A stretch of DNA of 64,000 nt from Methylocystis sp. (GTDB taxonomy: Bacteria > Pseudomonadota > Alphaproteobacteria > Rhizobiales > Beijerinckiaceae). Shown one piece after another: positions 27,340 through 38,878 of the stretch. Below the pieces are notes generated by a model. It made no database searches, was not told the DNA's origin, and worked only from the letters and a program-made list of their open reading frames with translations. The translations under genes were made by a program, and so were the position numbers. Numbering within the stretch: position 1 is the first letter of the stretch; each line of letters starts with the position of its first letter. The DNA lies in the NCBI GenBank assembly GCA_002929055.1, contig PERY01000010.1:20046-84045 (forward strand). The letters run 5' to 3'.

Positions 27340-27511
27340 CGTTTCTGCATAGCCTCAGCTATATGAAAAAACCGCGACAGCGATCGAAAATGCTGGCGCC
27401 GTTACGTAGTTTCGCGTAGGAGAAACGTCTCTCACGAATGTCGCATTATTCTAAACCGCTATCATCTTTTATCCGACCCTGCAGCGGGCCAGCTTTTGGC
27501 CGGGGACGACG

Positions 27512-30243
27512 ATGGTGAGCGAAGCGCGTATCAGCCTGGATGGCTTGTGGGAGTTCCAGTATCTCGGCCATGGCGCCTCTGCGTCGAACGAGAAAAGGAA
27601 CATAATTGTTCCAAGTCCATGGCAGGCTCAGTTCCCTGATCTGAGCATGCGTGGCGGGATCGCGATATATCGCAGGCGCATCGAGCTTCCGGCAGAATGG
27701 GTCGGTGAGCGGGTCTTTCTGCGCTTCGGGGCGGTATTTCATATAGCGCATGTCTTCGTGAATGGCGTGCTGACCGGCAGCCATGTCGGAGGCTTTTTGC
27801 CGTTCCAGTTCGACATCACCGGGCACCTGCGTCCGGGCGCGGTCGAGATCGAGGTCCGCGTCGAAAGCCCGACGGACGATCCCGCCGAGTTTCCGAACAC
27901 GCCCTTCGCGGAAATGCCCTTCGGCAAACAGAGCTGGTATGGGCCGCTCTCCGGGATATGGCAGTCCGTGTCTCTCGAGCGGCGAGTCGTCGATCATCTG
28001 ACGAGCGCGCGTGTCGGGGCCGAGCTTGCGAGCGGCGACGTCGCCGTTCAGCTCAGCTTTGCGCGGGCGCTTGTCGCCAGAACCCGGGTGACGCTGGAAG
28101 TGCTGGATCCTGACGGCGAGACGGTTGGCGGCGCGAGTGCGGAACTGGCTTTGGGCGCGGAGCACGCCGCGCTGCGCGCGCTTGTCCTCGCGCCGCGGCC
28201 CTGGTCGCCCGACGCGCCGAACCTCTACAGTCTTCGCGTTGTGATGGCGCGGGAGGGCGTTGATGTCGATCTGTACGAAACGTCGTTCGGCTTTCGCACC
28301 ATCGAGACGCGCAACGGCAAGCTCTACCTGAATGGCGAACCCTTCTATCTGCGCGCCGCGCTCGATCAGGATTATTATCCCGACACGATCTGCACGCCGC
28401 CGTCACTGGAGTTCATCGAGGACCGTTTCCGCAAGGCCAAAGCGCTCGGTCTGAACGCGCTTCGCTGCCACATCAAGGCGCCCGATCCGCGTTACTACGA
28501 GGCGGCGGATCGCCTCGGCCTTCTGATCTGGGCCGAGCTTCCCAACGGCGGCTATTCGACCGAGCGCTCGCGTGAACGCAAGGAAACGACGCTCAAGGGA
28601 ATCATCGATCGGGACGGCAATCATCCATCGATCTTCTGCTGGACGCTGATCAACGAGAATTGGGGCGTCGATCTCGTGCATGACGCTAAGCACCGCGCCT
28701 GGCTGAAGCGGCTCTACAGATGGCTGAAGGATTATGATCCGACGCGGCTCGTTGTCGACAACTCGCCGCTTGCGCCGAGCTTTCATGTGCAGAGCGATCT
28801 GGCGGACTACCATTTTTATGCAGCGATCCCCGACAGCCGGCATGATTGGGACCGCTTCGTCGATGCGCTCGCCGATCGCGGCGACTGGCTGTTCAGCCCC
28901 GAAGGCGATGCGGTGATCACCGGCGAGGAGCCGTTGATGTGCTCGGAGTTCGGCAATTGGGGCTTGCCCGATCCTGAAAAGCTCAGCGACCGCGATGGGC
29001 GGGAGCCCTGGTGGTTCGAGACAGGCCACGACTGGGGCGAGGGGGTCATGTATCCGCATGGCGTGCAGAACCGCTTTCACGACTGGAGCCTCGACCGCGT
29101 CTTCGGCAGTTTCGGAGCTTTCATCGAGGCGACGCAATGGCAGCAGTTCCGCGCGCTGAAATATCAGATCGAGGCGATGCGCCGACGCCCGGAGATCGCC
29201 GGCTATGTCGTCACGGAACTGACCGACTGCCATTGGGAGTCGAACGGCCTTCTCGACATGCGCTCGAATCCGCGCGCGTTCCACGATGTGTTCCACACGA
29301 TAAACGCCGATACGGTGATCGTCCCGCGGCTGGAGCGGGCGGCTTTCTGGGGCGGCGAAACGCTCGAGGTCCAGATTCATATCGCGCACGGGGGGACGAA
29401 GCCGATCGAGGGCGCGACGCTCGAGATTCTTGCTGACTGGCCGCAGTCTATGCAGGCGCCTCGTGTCGAACCGCTCGGCGTCGCCGATATGGGCGTCGTC
29501 TCGATCGCGCTTCCCGATGTCGAACGTTCCTGCATGGGCCGGGCGTCGTTCGCATTGAAGGGCGCCGACGGGGGCGTGATCGCGCGCAACGTCGTCGAAT
29601 TCGCGCTGCATCCGAAAGGTGGCGAACGGGCGGGCGTCTCGCTCTGGTCGCATGAGCCGGAGGTGCGCGTCTGGCTTCAGCGGCTTGGTTATCGTCTTGG
29701 CGACGGCCCGCAGAACGCCGACGCGCTGATCGCGCTGCGCAGCACGCCGGAGCTTGCGAATTACGTGCGCTCTGGCGGCCGCGCGCTGCTGCTCACGGAA
29801 GAGGAGGGAACGCTGACGCCGTTCTTCCCGCACTGGCAAAACGTAAAGATCGTCGCCCGTGACGAGACGTTGTGGCGCGGCGACTGGGCGTCGTCCTTCG
29901 CCTGGGTGCGACGCAACGGCGCTTTCAGGCGGCTTCCGGGCGGGCCGCTCATCGACGGCACGTTTGACCGCGTCATTCCCAGGCACGTCATCTCGGGCTG
30001 CAATCTGCTCGATTTCCACGCACGCGTTCATGCGGCGCTGACTGTGGGGTGGATTCACAAGCCTGTCGGGCTCGCGGTCGAACGAAACTATGGCGAAGGA
30101 CACATCGTGATATCGACCTTTCGGCTGATGCGCGATGCGCCTGGCGCGGACCCGACCGCAACCGCGTTGTTCGATGCGCTGATCGCGACCGCGATGCAGA
30201 AATCGGCCCCTCCGCTGTTGAAGCCAGCGACTCTCGAACCCGC

Positions 30244-30247
<4 letters not shown>
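27512..30247 (+). CDS. Glycoside hydrolase family 2 protein
   Basis: 911 aa, cytosolic (no signal peptide). The N-terminal sugar-binding jelly-roll (to about residue 180) includes [11 protein letters not shown] and [11 protein letters not shown]. An Ig-like domain and a TIM barrel (about 280-600) follow. The acid/base Glu is E382 in INENWG and the nucleophile is E479 in CSEFGNWG. The C-terminal 300 residues form further beta domains. Substrate may be a beta-galactoside, which would fit the divergent galK-galT pair, but beta-glucuronide or beta-mannoside cannot be excluded. The stop overlaps that of the convergent pckA. Confidence 0.85.
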
Positions 30248-31803
<1,556 letters not shown>

Positions 31804-31947
31804 TCGCCCCGGCTCCGTGGAGAAAGAAAAGACAAACGCCGCTACGCCTCGGTAAGTTCCCAGCTTCGCCGCGCCTGCCAGCTTGCCGCGCGCCTTTTGC
31901 GCGCTTAATGGTTGATGGTCTCCTTTTTCAATTTGGAAGTCGCGGCG

Positions 31948-33585
31948 ATGACTGAGACGATCGGCTCCTATCTCGTCAGACGCATCGGCGAAGAAGGCGT
32001 CGGCCATGTGTTTGGCGTGCCGGGCGACTACTGCCTCACGCTCTTCTCGCTCATCGAAAACAGTCCCCTGAAAATTATCAATACATGCGACGAGCAGGGC
32101 GCGGGCTTTGCGGCCGACGCCTATGCGCGCATGAACGGCCTTGGCGTCGCCTTGCTGACCTATTGCGTCGGCGGACTGAAGGCCGCGAACGCCGTCGCCC
32201 AGGCCTATGCCGAGCGATCGCCCGTCGTCGTCATCAGCGGCGCGCCCGGCGCGCGCGAGCAGTTGCGCAATCCCCTGCTGCATCATCGCGTGCGCGATTT
32301 CGACACGCAGCTCAGGGTGTTTCGCGAGCTCACCGTCGGCGCGACCGTGCTCGACGATCCTTCCACCGCGGCGAGCGAGATCGACCGGATGATTGCGCTC
32401 GCGCGCCGTCACAGCCGTCCGGTCTACATTGAACTGCCGCGCGACATGGTGGGCGCGCCGATCGCGCCCGCCGCTCCCCGCCCCCTGCCAACGGAGACGA
32501 GCGATCCGGAAGCCCTGGCGCAGGCGGTCGACGAAGCCGTCGAGCGCATGACGGCGGCGCAGCACCCGGTCATTCTGGCGGGCGAGGAATTGCATCGCTT
32601 TCGTTTGCAGGAGAGCCTCGCCGCGCTTGTCGAGCGCACCGGCTTTCCTGTCGCCGCGACCATCATGGGCAAGTCCGTCTTTCCAGAGTCGCATCCCGCC
32701 TATATGGGCGTGTATGAGGGGGCGATGGGGCAGGAGGCGCTGCGCGATCATGTCGAGAGAAGCGACTGCCTGATGCTGCTCGGCGCCATGATGACCGATA
32801 TCAACCTCGGCATCTATACGGCCAACATCAATCGCCGTTTCTCGATCTACGCCGCCAAGGACCGCGTCTCCGTCGGGCTTCATGTCTATGACGATGTGCG
32901 CATGGAGGACTTCATAGCCGCGCTCGCCGCGCATGGCTGGGAGAGGCGGCGGGTCGCGCCCTTTCATCATCCCCAGCATCCGGGGCCGTTCGAACCGAGC
33001 GACCGGGCGATGACCGTCGAGGCGCTGTTCCGGCAGATCAACGCCTTCCTGGAAGCGGACATGATCGTGATCGCGGACCCGGGCGACGCGCTGCTCGGCG
33101 CGTCTGACCTCTTCATCAGCGACGGCGCGCATTTTCTGGCGTCGGCCTATTACACCTCGCTGGGCTTCGCCGTTCCGGCGTCGCTGGGCGTCAAGGCGGC
33201 GGCGCCGAGATTGCGCCCGCTGGTGCTCGTCGGCGACGGCGCCTTCCAGATGACGGGCGTGGAAATATCCACCGCCGCCCGCTTCGGCATGAACCCCATC
33301 GTGATCCTCTTCGACAATGATGGCTACGGCACCGAGCGGCCGATGCTCGACGGCGGTTTCAACGACATCAAGCGTTGGGAATATGCGGAACTGGCCCGGG
33401 TCATCGGCGGCGGGATCGGGATCAAGGTCGCGACCGAACGCGAGATGGCGGCGGCTCTGGCGCAGGCGCGCGCCAATGAGTCGGGCTGGTCCCTCATCCA
33501 GGTGATGCTCGATCGGGAGGACCGCTCGCCGGCGCTCCAGCGGCTGACGGCCAAGCTGGCCGAGAGAGTGCGGGCCAAGGGCTGA
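31948..33585 (+). CDS. ThDP-dependent 2-oxoacid decarboxylase (pyruvate/indolepyruvate decarboxylase-like)
   Basis: 545 aa. The N-terminal ThDP domain has [10 protein letters not shown], the cofactor-activating E49 in [14 protein letters not shown], and the adjacent His pair at H112-H113 in [10 protein letters not shown] that is diagnostic for pyruvate and indolepyruvate decarboxylases. The C-terminal ThDP motif is [11 protein letters not shown] to FDNDGYGTE. It should convert a 2-oxoacid to an aldehyde and CO2. Substrate (pyruvate or an aromatic oxoacid) is not decided by the sequence. The start at 31948 has GGAAG 8 bases upstream. It is divergent from pckA. Confidence 0.85.
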   Translation: MTETIGSYLVRRIGEEGVGHVFGVPGDYCLTLFSLIENSPLKIINTCDEQGAGFAADAYARMNGLGVALLTYCVGGLKAANAVAQAYAERSPVVVISGAPGAREQLRNPLLHHRVRDFDTQLRVFRELTVGATVLDDPSTAASEIDRMIALARRHSRPVYIELPRDMVGAPIAPAAPRPLPTETSDPEALAQAVDEAVERMTAAQHPVILAGEELHRFRLQESLAALVERTGFPVAATIMGKSVFPESHPAYMGVYEGAMGQEALRDHVERSDCLMLLGAMMTDINLGIYTANINRRFSIYAAKDRVSVGLHVYDDVRMEDFIAALAAHGWERRRVAPFHHPQHPGPFEPSDRAMTVEALFRQINAFLEADMIVIADPGDALLGASDLFISDGAHFLASAYYTSLGFAVPASLGVKAAAPRLRPLVLVGDGAFQMTGVEISTAARFGMNPIVILFDNDGYGTERPMLDGGFNDIKRWEYAELARVIGGGIGIKVATEREMAAALAQARANESGWSLIQVMLDREDRSPALQRLTAKLAERVRAKG

Positions 33586-33593
33586 CTCAAGGG

Positions 33594-33610
33594 CTGAGCC
33601 AAGGGCTCAG
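33594..33610 (+). terminator. Hairpin after the decarboxylase gene
   Basis: CTGAGCC and GGCTCAG form a 7-bp stem with an AAG loop nine bases after the stop. There is no T-run, so termination strength is uncertain. Confidence 0.4.
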
Positions 33611-33712
33611 GTCAGGGAATTTGAGGTTGACAGCGGCATGGCGAAACCCGCATATGCCGCTACGATCGACCGCCCCGGCGGGCTGATCCTTCTCGCAAAT
33701 CGCGGGAGAGAT

Positions 33713-33797
33713 GGGGGAATGTCCCGAGCGGCAAAGGGGGCGGACTGTAAATCCGCTGGCTAAGCCTTCGTAGGTTCGAGTCCTACTTCCCCCACCA
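33713..33797 (+). tRNA. tRNA-Tyr (anticodon GTA)
   Basis: 85 nt with encoded CCA. The acceptor stem is GGGGGAA with TTCCCCC and discriminator A. The anticodon stem GCGGA/TCCGC encloses CTGTAAA with GTA at 33747-33749. A class II long variable arm and the T-arm GTAGG-TTCGAGT-CCTAC are present. Confidence 0.97.
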
Positions 33798-33850
33798 TCG
33801 ATCTTGCCCCGCCGCCAGACTGCTTCAGATCGCGGGCGCGCGGCTGAAGA

Positions 33851-34315
33851 TCACCATCCCCATCCGCCGCCGTAGCCGCAGACATTCACCCAGGTCTGCG
33901 ACCAGCCCCAGCCCGTCCAGACCGTGCGCGGGCGATAGCATCCGCCGCCATAGCCTCCGAAGCCGTAAACGACAGGCCGGTAGAAGGCGCGGCGATAGCC
34001 CCAGCCGCCTCCGTAGCCCCCGTAGCCCCAGCGTGGGCCCCCCCAGCCATAGCCACGGCCGCCCCAGCCGCCGCCCCAGTGATTTCCGCCCCAGTGTCCG
34101 CCGCCCCAGCCATAACCGCGACCACCCCAGCCGCCACCGCCCCAATGGCCGCCGCCCCAGTGTCCGCCGTTGAATCCTGCGCCGCCCCAATGGCCGCCGC
34201 GCCACCCGCCGCCACCCCAGCCGCCGCCGCCAAAGCCATGGCCCCAGGCCAGCGCTTCGGCGGGAACGGCGAGAGACGCGGCGACAGCGCCTGCGAGAGC
34301 AAATTTGCGGAACAT
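33851..34315 (-). CDS. Glycine-rich exported protein
   Basis: 154 aa. A signal peptide (MFRKFALAGAVAASLAVPAEA) is followed by a mature region of Gly, Trp, Tyr and His repeats of the type GGHWGGGHWGGGGWGG, ending with a Tyr/Gly-rich part that contains two Cys. Such proteins are usually surface or periplasmic and poorly conserved in sequence. The ATG at 34315 is chosen because GGAGGG lies 5 bases upstream; a GTG two codons earlier abuts that site. Confidence 0.7.
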   Translation of the reverse strand: MFRKFALAGAVAASLAVPAEALAWGHGFGGGGWGGGGWRGGHWGGAGFNGGHWGGGHWGGGGWGGRGYGWGGGHWGGNHWGGGWGGRGYGWGGPRWGYGGYGGGWGYRRAFYRPVVYGFGGYGGGCYRPRTVWTGWGWSQTWVNVCGYGGGWGW

Positions 34316-34426
34316 CGACACCCTCCATCAGCTCGGGAGATACAGGTGGGGACTAGCTGACATGCGGGTTGATGAATGGCTGCTGAACAGATTTACCCTG
34401 CTCGGCACGCCGGGCGCCGCGCCCGG

Positions 34427-36172
34427 TTACTTTTTCGCTTTGGGATCGTTTTTCTGAGCCGGAGCGCGCGAGCCGCCGGGGGCAAATTTGTCGGACGACG
34501 GCGAGGCGTTGGGTGTGAAGCCAACAAGACGCGCGGGCCGTGCAGGCGGTAGCAGCATGTTGGGATCCGTGGCGCGGGCGGCGGATCGCACCGGGGCGAT
34601 CGGCGCGCCCATGACCGATTTCGCGGAGGAGCGGCTTGTCGGGGTCGCCGCTGTCAGCGCGTTGAAATTGGAGCGATCGAGCCGGGCGGGGACGAATTCG
34701 CCCTTCTCCGCCACCGTGCGTTCGTCGCGCTTCTCGGCTGAGGCTTCCTTAGCCTCCGCAGATCGGCCGTCGGGCGCCGAGTAGGCCAGCGGCGCATTGT
34801 CTTTGTCTTCGGCGGCCTGCTGAGCAGGCTCCTCGGCGGCGCGCGAGGCGAGCGCGGCGGGACGCCGGGGGGGCGTCGGCGCCTTCACGAAGCGACGCGG
34901 GGCGGCGGATTCGGCGGCCTGTTCTTCGGCGGGTTCATTGGAGCTGCGAAGCTCTCGCGCGTTCCCTGCCTCGAGGCCGGCGACTTCGGCGGGCTTTTCA
35001 TCCAGCGGCGTCGGCTTGTCGAGAGAGGCCGGACGGCCTGCAGGCGGCAGCGGCACGCGGGCCTGGCGGGTGGTGCGTTTGACCTCTTCCTGCGGCGCTT
35101 CCTGGGCCGTTTCGTCCCCGGCGGGCGGAGCGGCGGTCTGGACCGAACGGGCGGCGGAGGGCGGAGCGACCGCCACGGCGCCGGTGGCGCTCATCGTCGT
35201 TTCTCCGCGCGGCAGGTCCGCTTCGGCGCGGGCGATCTGGTTGCGGCCGCGCCGGCTCGTCGGCTCCGGAGCGCCGCCGCCCTCCTCGCCGTCGGAAGAA
35301 ACCTCGGCGTCTGCGCCCCGGCCGCGGCGCGGCGCGAGCGCCCATTGCTTGCGCGTGCTCGGGGGCGGCGCGGCGACCTCGGCGTCCTCTTCCTCGCCGC
35401 CGCCGCCGCCAAAGAGAGCGGCGAAGAAGCCGCCGAAGGGATTGCGGCGCGGCGCGGTCACATAGGCGCCGTTGGCGCGCGCCTCGATTTCGGCCCGCGC
35501 CTCTTCATAGCGCGCGAGCGGCTGTCCGTTCGTCGGCAGATGCACTGTCTTGCCGTCCGGGAAGAGGCGCACGAGCTGGTCGTAGCTCATGCGCGGCCAG
35601 GAGCGGACGTTGCCGACGTCGAGATGGACGAAAGGCGTGTTGGCGGTCGGATAATAGCCGACGCCGCCGCGCTGCATGCGCATCCCGATCTCGCGAACCT
35701 GGGACATGGGCATGCCGGGCATGGTGGTGTCCATCGCCTTGCCGAGCATGTGCTGGGAATATTTGGCGACTGCGCGCGAGCGGGCGCGCAGCATCGCATT
35801 GGTCTCGGGCGAGCGATAGGCGGAGACGACGTTGATGACCTGATCCCCCGCGCCGGCGTGGCGATAGGCCTCCCAGACGACGTCGAAAAGGCGGGGGTCC
35901 ATATTGGTCGGTTCGTCGCGGCGCCAGTCTCGCAGGAACCAGTTCAATTGCTGCAGGACGCGGCTGTCATACTGGCCGCCGACCAGATAGGTCGCCGCGA
36001 TGTCCTCGCCGGTATGGGCGTGATGAAGATAGATCGTGCGCGTGTCGCCGTTTGCGACGGCGGTTTCCGTCATGCTCGGCGTGAAGGCGGAGAGAAAAGT
36101 TGCGAAAAGGCCCAGCGCGAATGAGACCGTCGAACGATGATTGCGGTGGTCGCTGTCGCGAGACGTCGTCAA
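34427..36172 (-). CDS. DUF882 (M15-like peptidase) envelope protein with long disordered tail
   Basis: 581 aa. An N-terminal hydrophobic segment (VSFALGLFATFLSAF) serves as a signal or anchor. Residues about 45-210 form a DUF882/YcbK-type domain with SAYRSPETN, SQHMLGKAMDTT and FVHLDVGNVRSW, which holds the expected metal-binding His and Asp residues of the M15 peptidase fold. A role in peptidoglycan cleavage is likely. The last 350 residues are Pro/Ala/Glu/Arg-rich and low in complexity. The start is TTG with a weak ribosome site. Confidence 0.8.
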   Translation of the reverse strand: MTTSRDSDHRNHRSTVSFALGLFATFLSAFTPSMTETAVANGDTRTIYLHHAHTGEDIAATYLVGGQYDSRVLQQLNWFLRDWRRDEPTNMDPRLFDVVWEAYRHAGAGDQVINVVSAYRSPETNAMLRARSRAVAKYSQHMLGKAMDTTMPGMPMSQVREIGMRMQRGGVGYYPTANTPFVHLDVGNVRSWPRMSYDQLVRLFPDGKTVHLPTNGQPLARYEEARAEIEARANGAYVTAPRRNPFGGFFAALFGGGGGEEEDAEVAAPPPSTRKQWALAPRRGRGADAEVSSDGEEGGGAPEPTSRRGRNQIARAEADLPRGETTMSATGAVAVAPPSAARSVQTAAPPAGDETAQEAPQEEVKRTTRQARVPLPPAGRPASLDKPTPLDEKPAEVAGLEAGNARELRSSNEPAEEQAAESAAPRRFVKAPTPPRRPAALASRAAEEPAQQAAEDKDNAPLAYSAPDGRSAEAKEASAEKRDERTVAEKGEFVPARLDRSNFNALTAATPTSRSSAKSVMGAPIAPVRSAARATDPNMLLPPARPARLVGFTPNASPSSDKFAPGGSRAPAQKNDPKAKK

Positions 36173-36475
36173 GAGGATCGCTTCCCCGTCTGGCTTGAAG
36201 TCGAACCGTGAAGGTCGATTTCAAGACTGCTTCATCCCTTGCCTTTCGAGCCGGCGGGACCCGCTCTAAAGGCCCCTCCGCGTTTTGCGGGAGGCTCGAT
36301 CTCTTGCGGCAAGCCGCTTATCGGCGCAGGGGGAGGGGCGCTCGGGCGCATCTTCTTGAAGATGACCCGCGAAATACCCAGGGACTGACGATACCAGCCC
36401 GCACGCCCCCAACGCGCGTTCAGGGTTAGGGTAACATCGTGGCGAAAAATTGCCCACCTCGAAGGCGGGGGAGGG
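36173..36475. other. Intergenic region without a gene
   Basis: These 303 bases lie between two minus-strand genes. I see no credible coding sequence. An interrupted GC-rich stem around 36273-36291 (CCTCCGC with GCGGGAGG) could terminate the upstream gene or lie in the leader of the DUF882 gene, whose promoter must be here. Confidence 0.5.
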
Positions 36476-37264
36476 TCAGCGCGCGGCGCTTCTCACGAAT
36501 TGCGCGCCCAGGATCGGGTGGGCGCCGGGAATGAGCGCGAGCCGCTGCGTCGTCGCGTCCTTCGTCGTGAAGGCCTCCGAGGGCGGCCTGCGCGGCGGTA
36601 GGGGCACGTCGACCAATTCGGGAGCGGGCGCCCGTCCAAGCCCGGCGACGGCGTCCGACGAAATCCGGCTGTCGGGAATCCGCGCGCGATCGGCCACGGC
36701 CACGCGGATCGACCCTTTTGGCTGGTCCTGCGGGGTGGACAGCGCCCCGGCGACGGCGGTCTGCACCTTGCGGGCGATGTCGCTCCAGGCGCTCGGACCG
36801 GCGCTCGGAGCCTCCTGCGGCCGGGCGTCGGCGACCGCTATCGGCGCCTGCTGGCGCTGCCGGCGGCTCGCGATCAGCACCGGATTGTCGTCCTGATTGC
36901 AGTTTCGCATGCCCAGCGCGATCAGTTCGCGTCCGGACAAAACCCGGTATTCGCGGGTCAGATAGCCGAGGCGCGCCTGGACGGCGGCCGGATAGGACGA
37001 GAAGAGTTTCGACGAAATGCCGAGGTCGACCTCTTTTGTGATCGCGTTGTAGGCCTGATGGAATTTCACCTGCGCGTCGGGATAGACGCAGACATTGGGC
37101 AGGCTGAGCGCCAGCGTGCAGGCGGAGCGGCATTCGTGCAGCCGCACCTCGCGGTTTTCGCGGCGGTACTGCTCGGTTTGCGCTTCGTAATCGCTGACCA
37201 GCCCGCCGACGTCCTTATAGACGACGATGGGCGCTGGCGCCGGCGGCGGCGAAAGATAGCCCAA
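36476..37264 (-). CDS. Uncharacterised protein, possibly COG3904/ClpP-like
   Basis: 262 aa. Residues about 40-110 (LHECRSACTLALSLPNVCV, KFHQAYNA) resemble predicted periplasmic proteins with a ClpP/crotonase-like fold, in which SACT carries the candidate Ser. The C-terminal half is Pro/Arg/Ala-rich. The start is TTG with AGAGG 7 bases before it; an in-frame stop lies four codons upstream, so no signal peptide can be added. The protein therefore looks cytoplasmic or N-terminally shortened relative to that family. Confidence 0.5.
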   Translation of the reverse strand: MGYLSPPPAPAPIVVYKDVGGLVSDYEAQTEQYRRENREVRLHECRSACTLALSLPNVCVYPDAQVKFHQAYNAITKEVDLGISSKLFSSYPAAVQARLGYLTREYRVLSGRELIALGMRNCNQDDNPVLIASRRQRQQAPIAVADARPQEAPSAGPSAWSDIARKVQTAVAGALSTPQDQPKGSIRVAVADRARIPDSRISSDAVAGLGRAPAPELVDVPLPPRRPPSEAFTTKDATTQRLALIPGAHPILGAQFVRSAAR

Positions 37265-37346
37265 GACGCACCTCTACGCTTTACAGGTCTACGCGTGCCG
37301 GGATGTTCGCCGCGTTACGGTAAACATCTAATTAAGAAGAGCGGAA

Positions 37347-38318
37347 TCAGCTCTTTATGCCAACGCGGAGACCCGGCGAAGGACGTTCTTGCAGAACATT
37401 GCGGCGAAAATTGAAAAGCGCCGCGGGGCGCCCGCCCGTCTTGAGGGACATTTCGCCCGTGGGCTCGACGATGGCGGAACTTTCGACCAGCCGGCGGAAG
37501 TTCTGCTTGTGCAGGTGGCGGCCGGCGATCGCCTCGACCGTCCGCTGCAGTTCGGTCAGCGTGAAGGCGGGGGGCATGAGTTCGAAAATGACGGGCCGAT
37601 ATTTCATCTTCGCACGCAGCCGCCCCATGGCGGTGGCCAATATGCGGCGATGGTCGTGGCGCATCGGCGCGCCGAGCGGGTCGAGCGCGCCACGTTTCGC
37701 GGCCGCCGCGCGTCCGTCGCGCAGCGCCTCTTCCAGCAGGCCGGCTTCGTAAAGCAGTTCATAGCGCTCGAGAACATTCTCCTCATTGAAGCCTCGACCC
37801 TGGGCGCCAAAGAGCAGATCGACGCGCTGGCGACGGGAGAGGCCGGAGGTGGAGACGGCGTTCGGCGCGTCCTCAACCCAGCCGCGCAGGCCCGGCGCAA
37901 TCGTCGACTCGATGATTTCGGGCCGGCCGTTCCGCCAGTCCTCCCAGGGAAAGAAGTCGTGCCAGCTCCGCCATGAGCCGATCGCGGGGCGCTGCGTCTC
38001 GTCGCCGATGCGGGTCAAGGCGAGATAGCCGACCGAGACGACATGCGGATCGCGGTCCCCGGCGCGGGCGTGCCGGCCGCGGTCTCCGAAGGTGTAGAGC
38101 TGCTCGACATAGCCGAGCGGCGCGCCAGTCTGCTCAGCGACCCAGGCGCGCAAGCCGATCTCGAATGTGCGGTGGCGGATCGGGTCGAAAGGTCCGGAGG
38201 GGAGGGCCGCGACGCGGCCTTCGGAGGCCGTGGTCAGGATGAGCGGCTCATCCTCGCGCACGGCGACGATCGCGGCGGTCAGTCCGATTTCGACAGGCGG
38301 CGAAAGCGAACGCGACAC
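37347..38318 (-). CDS. NUDIX/winged-helix protein, NrtR-like NAD regulator
   Basis: 323 aa. The N-terminal two-thirds is a degenerate NUDIX-like domain (LTAAIVAVREDEPLILTT, FEIGLRAWVAEQTGAPLGYVEQLYTFGDRGR). The C-terminus is a winged helix (MPPAFTLTELQRTVEAIAGR, KQNFRRLVESS). This is the architecture of NrtR regulators, which bind ADP-ribose and repress NAD-metabolism genes. A catalytic NUDIX box is not evident, which fits a sensor. The start is GTG. It is the last gene of a row tag-HD-phosphatase-NUDIX on the minus strand. Confidence 0.75.
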   Translation of the reverse strand: MSRSLSPPVEIGLTAAIVAVREDEPLILTTASEGRVAALPSGPFDPIRHRTFEIGLRAWVAEQTGAPLGYVEQLYTFGDRGRHARAGDRDPHVVSVGYLALTRIGDETQRPAIGSWRSWHDFFPWEDWRNGRPEIIESTIAPGLRGWVEDAPNAVSTSGLSRRQRVDLLFGAQGRGFNEENVLERYELLYEAGLLEEALRDGRAAAAKRGALDPLGAPMRHDHRRILATAMGRLRAKMKYRPVIFELMPPAFTLTELQRTVEAIAGRHLHKQNFRRLVESSAIVEPTGEMSLKTGGRPAALFNFRRNVLQERPSPGLRVGIKS

Positions 38319-38338
38319 GGGCGCCGACTCCGTTTCCT

Positions 38339-38857
38339 TCAGGCGAGTTCGAGCGCGAAGGGCGCTCCCTCATAGCAGTCGGCGCCCCGGCCGATTGCGG
38401 CGATGGCGGCGACCATGCGGCCCTCGCGTCCCATTCGGCGATCCGCGAGAGCGACGAGTCGGCGGTTGGGCGTCGCGGTCGGAGAGTTCCGCCGCAGTTC
38501 CTGCGCAAGCTCGAATTCGCATCGATGCGGGGCGAGGGCGCAGGCGGCGACATAGGCGGCGGCCGGCGACCGGCTCACGCCCGCGTAGCAATGGATGACG
38601 AGCGGATTGGCCTGATCCCATTGCTCGATGAAGGCGAGCAGGCGGTCGATATGCTCCTCGCCGGGTAGAACATGGCCATCGACCGGCGCTTCAATATCCG
38701 AGACGGCGATTCGCAGGTGCCGGTCCCGCGCAATCTCGCACGGACGCACCAGCGAGGCGCCGGCCGTGAGGATGGTCACGAGGGAGCGCGCGCCGCTCGA
38801 CCGCACCGTATCCACCACCTTGGTCATGGAACAGACGTAGAGTCGCCCGTTCGACAT
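38339..38857 (-). CDS. Protein tyrosine phosphatase-like protein
   Basis: 172 aa. The P-loop phosphatase signature is HCYAGVSRSPAAA, a CX5R motif with the catalytic Cys and Arg in place. Upstream, an Asp in IAVSDIEAP may act as the general acid. Similar predicted phosphatases are found beside HD-domain and tag genes in Rhizobiales. The substrate is unknown. Confidence 0.75.
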   Translation of the reverse strand: MSNGRLYVCSMTKVVDTVRSSGARSLVTILTAGASLVRPCEIARDRHLRIAVSDIEAPVDGHVLPGEEHIDRLLAFIEQWDQANPLVIHCYAGVSRSPAAAYVAACALAPHRCEFELAQELRRNSPTATPNRRLVALADRRMGREGRMVAAIAAIGRGADCYEGAPFALELA

Positions 38858-38878
38858 CGAAATCCTCTCGGTCTTCCG

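Noticed and set aside
28403..30103. 566-codon minus-strand frame over the GH2 gene
   Set aside because: It is antisense to a clearly conserved enzyme and rich in Arg and Pro without domain features.
31804..33132. N-terminal extension of pckA by some 440 codons
   Set aside because: The extension lies antisense to the ThDP decarboxylase gene and has no similarity to PEPCK; the family sequence starts after the ATG at 31803.
33713..33797. tRNA-Tyr as an attachment site for the phage-like cluster
   Set aside because: The cluster begins over 11 kb away with unrelated genes between, no integrase is present and no duplicated tRNA end was found.
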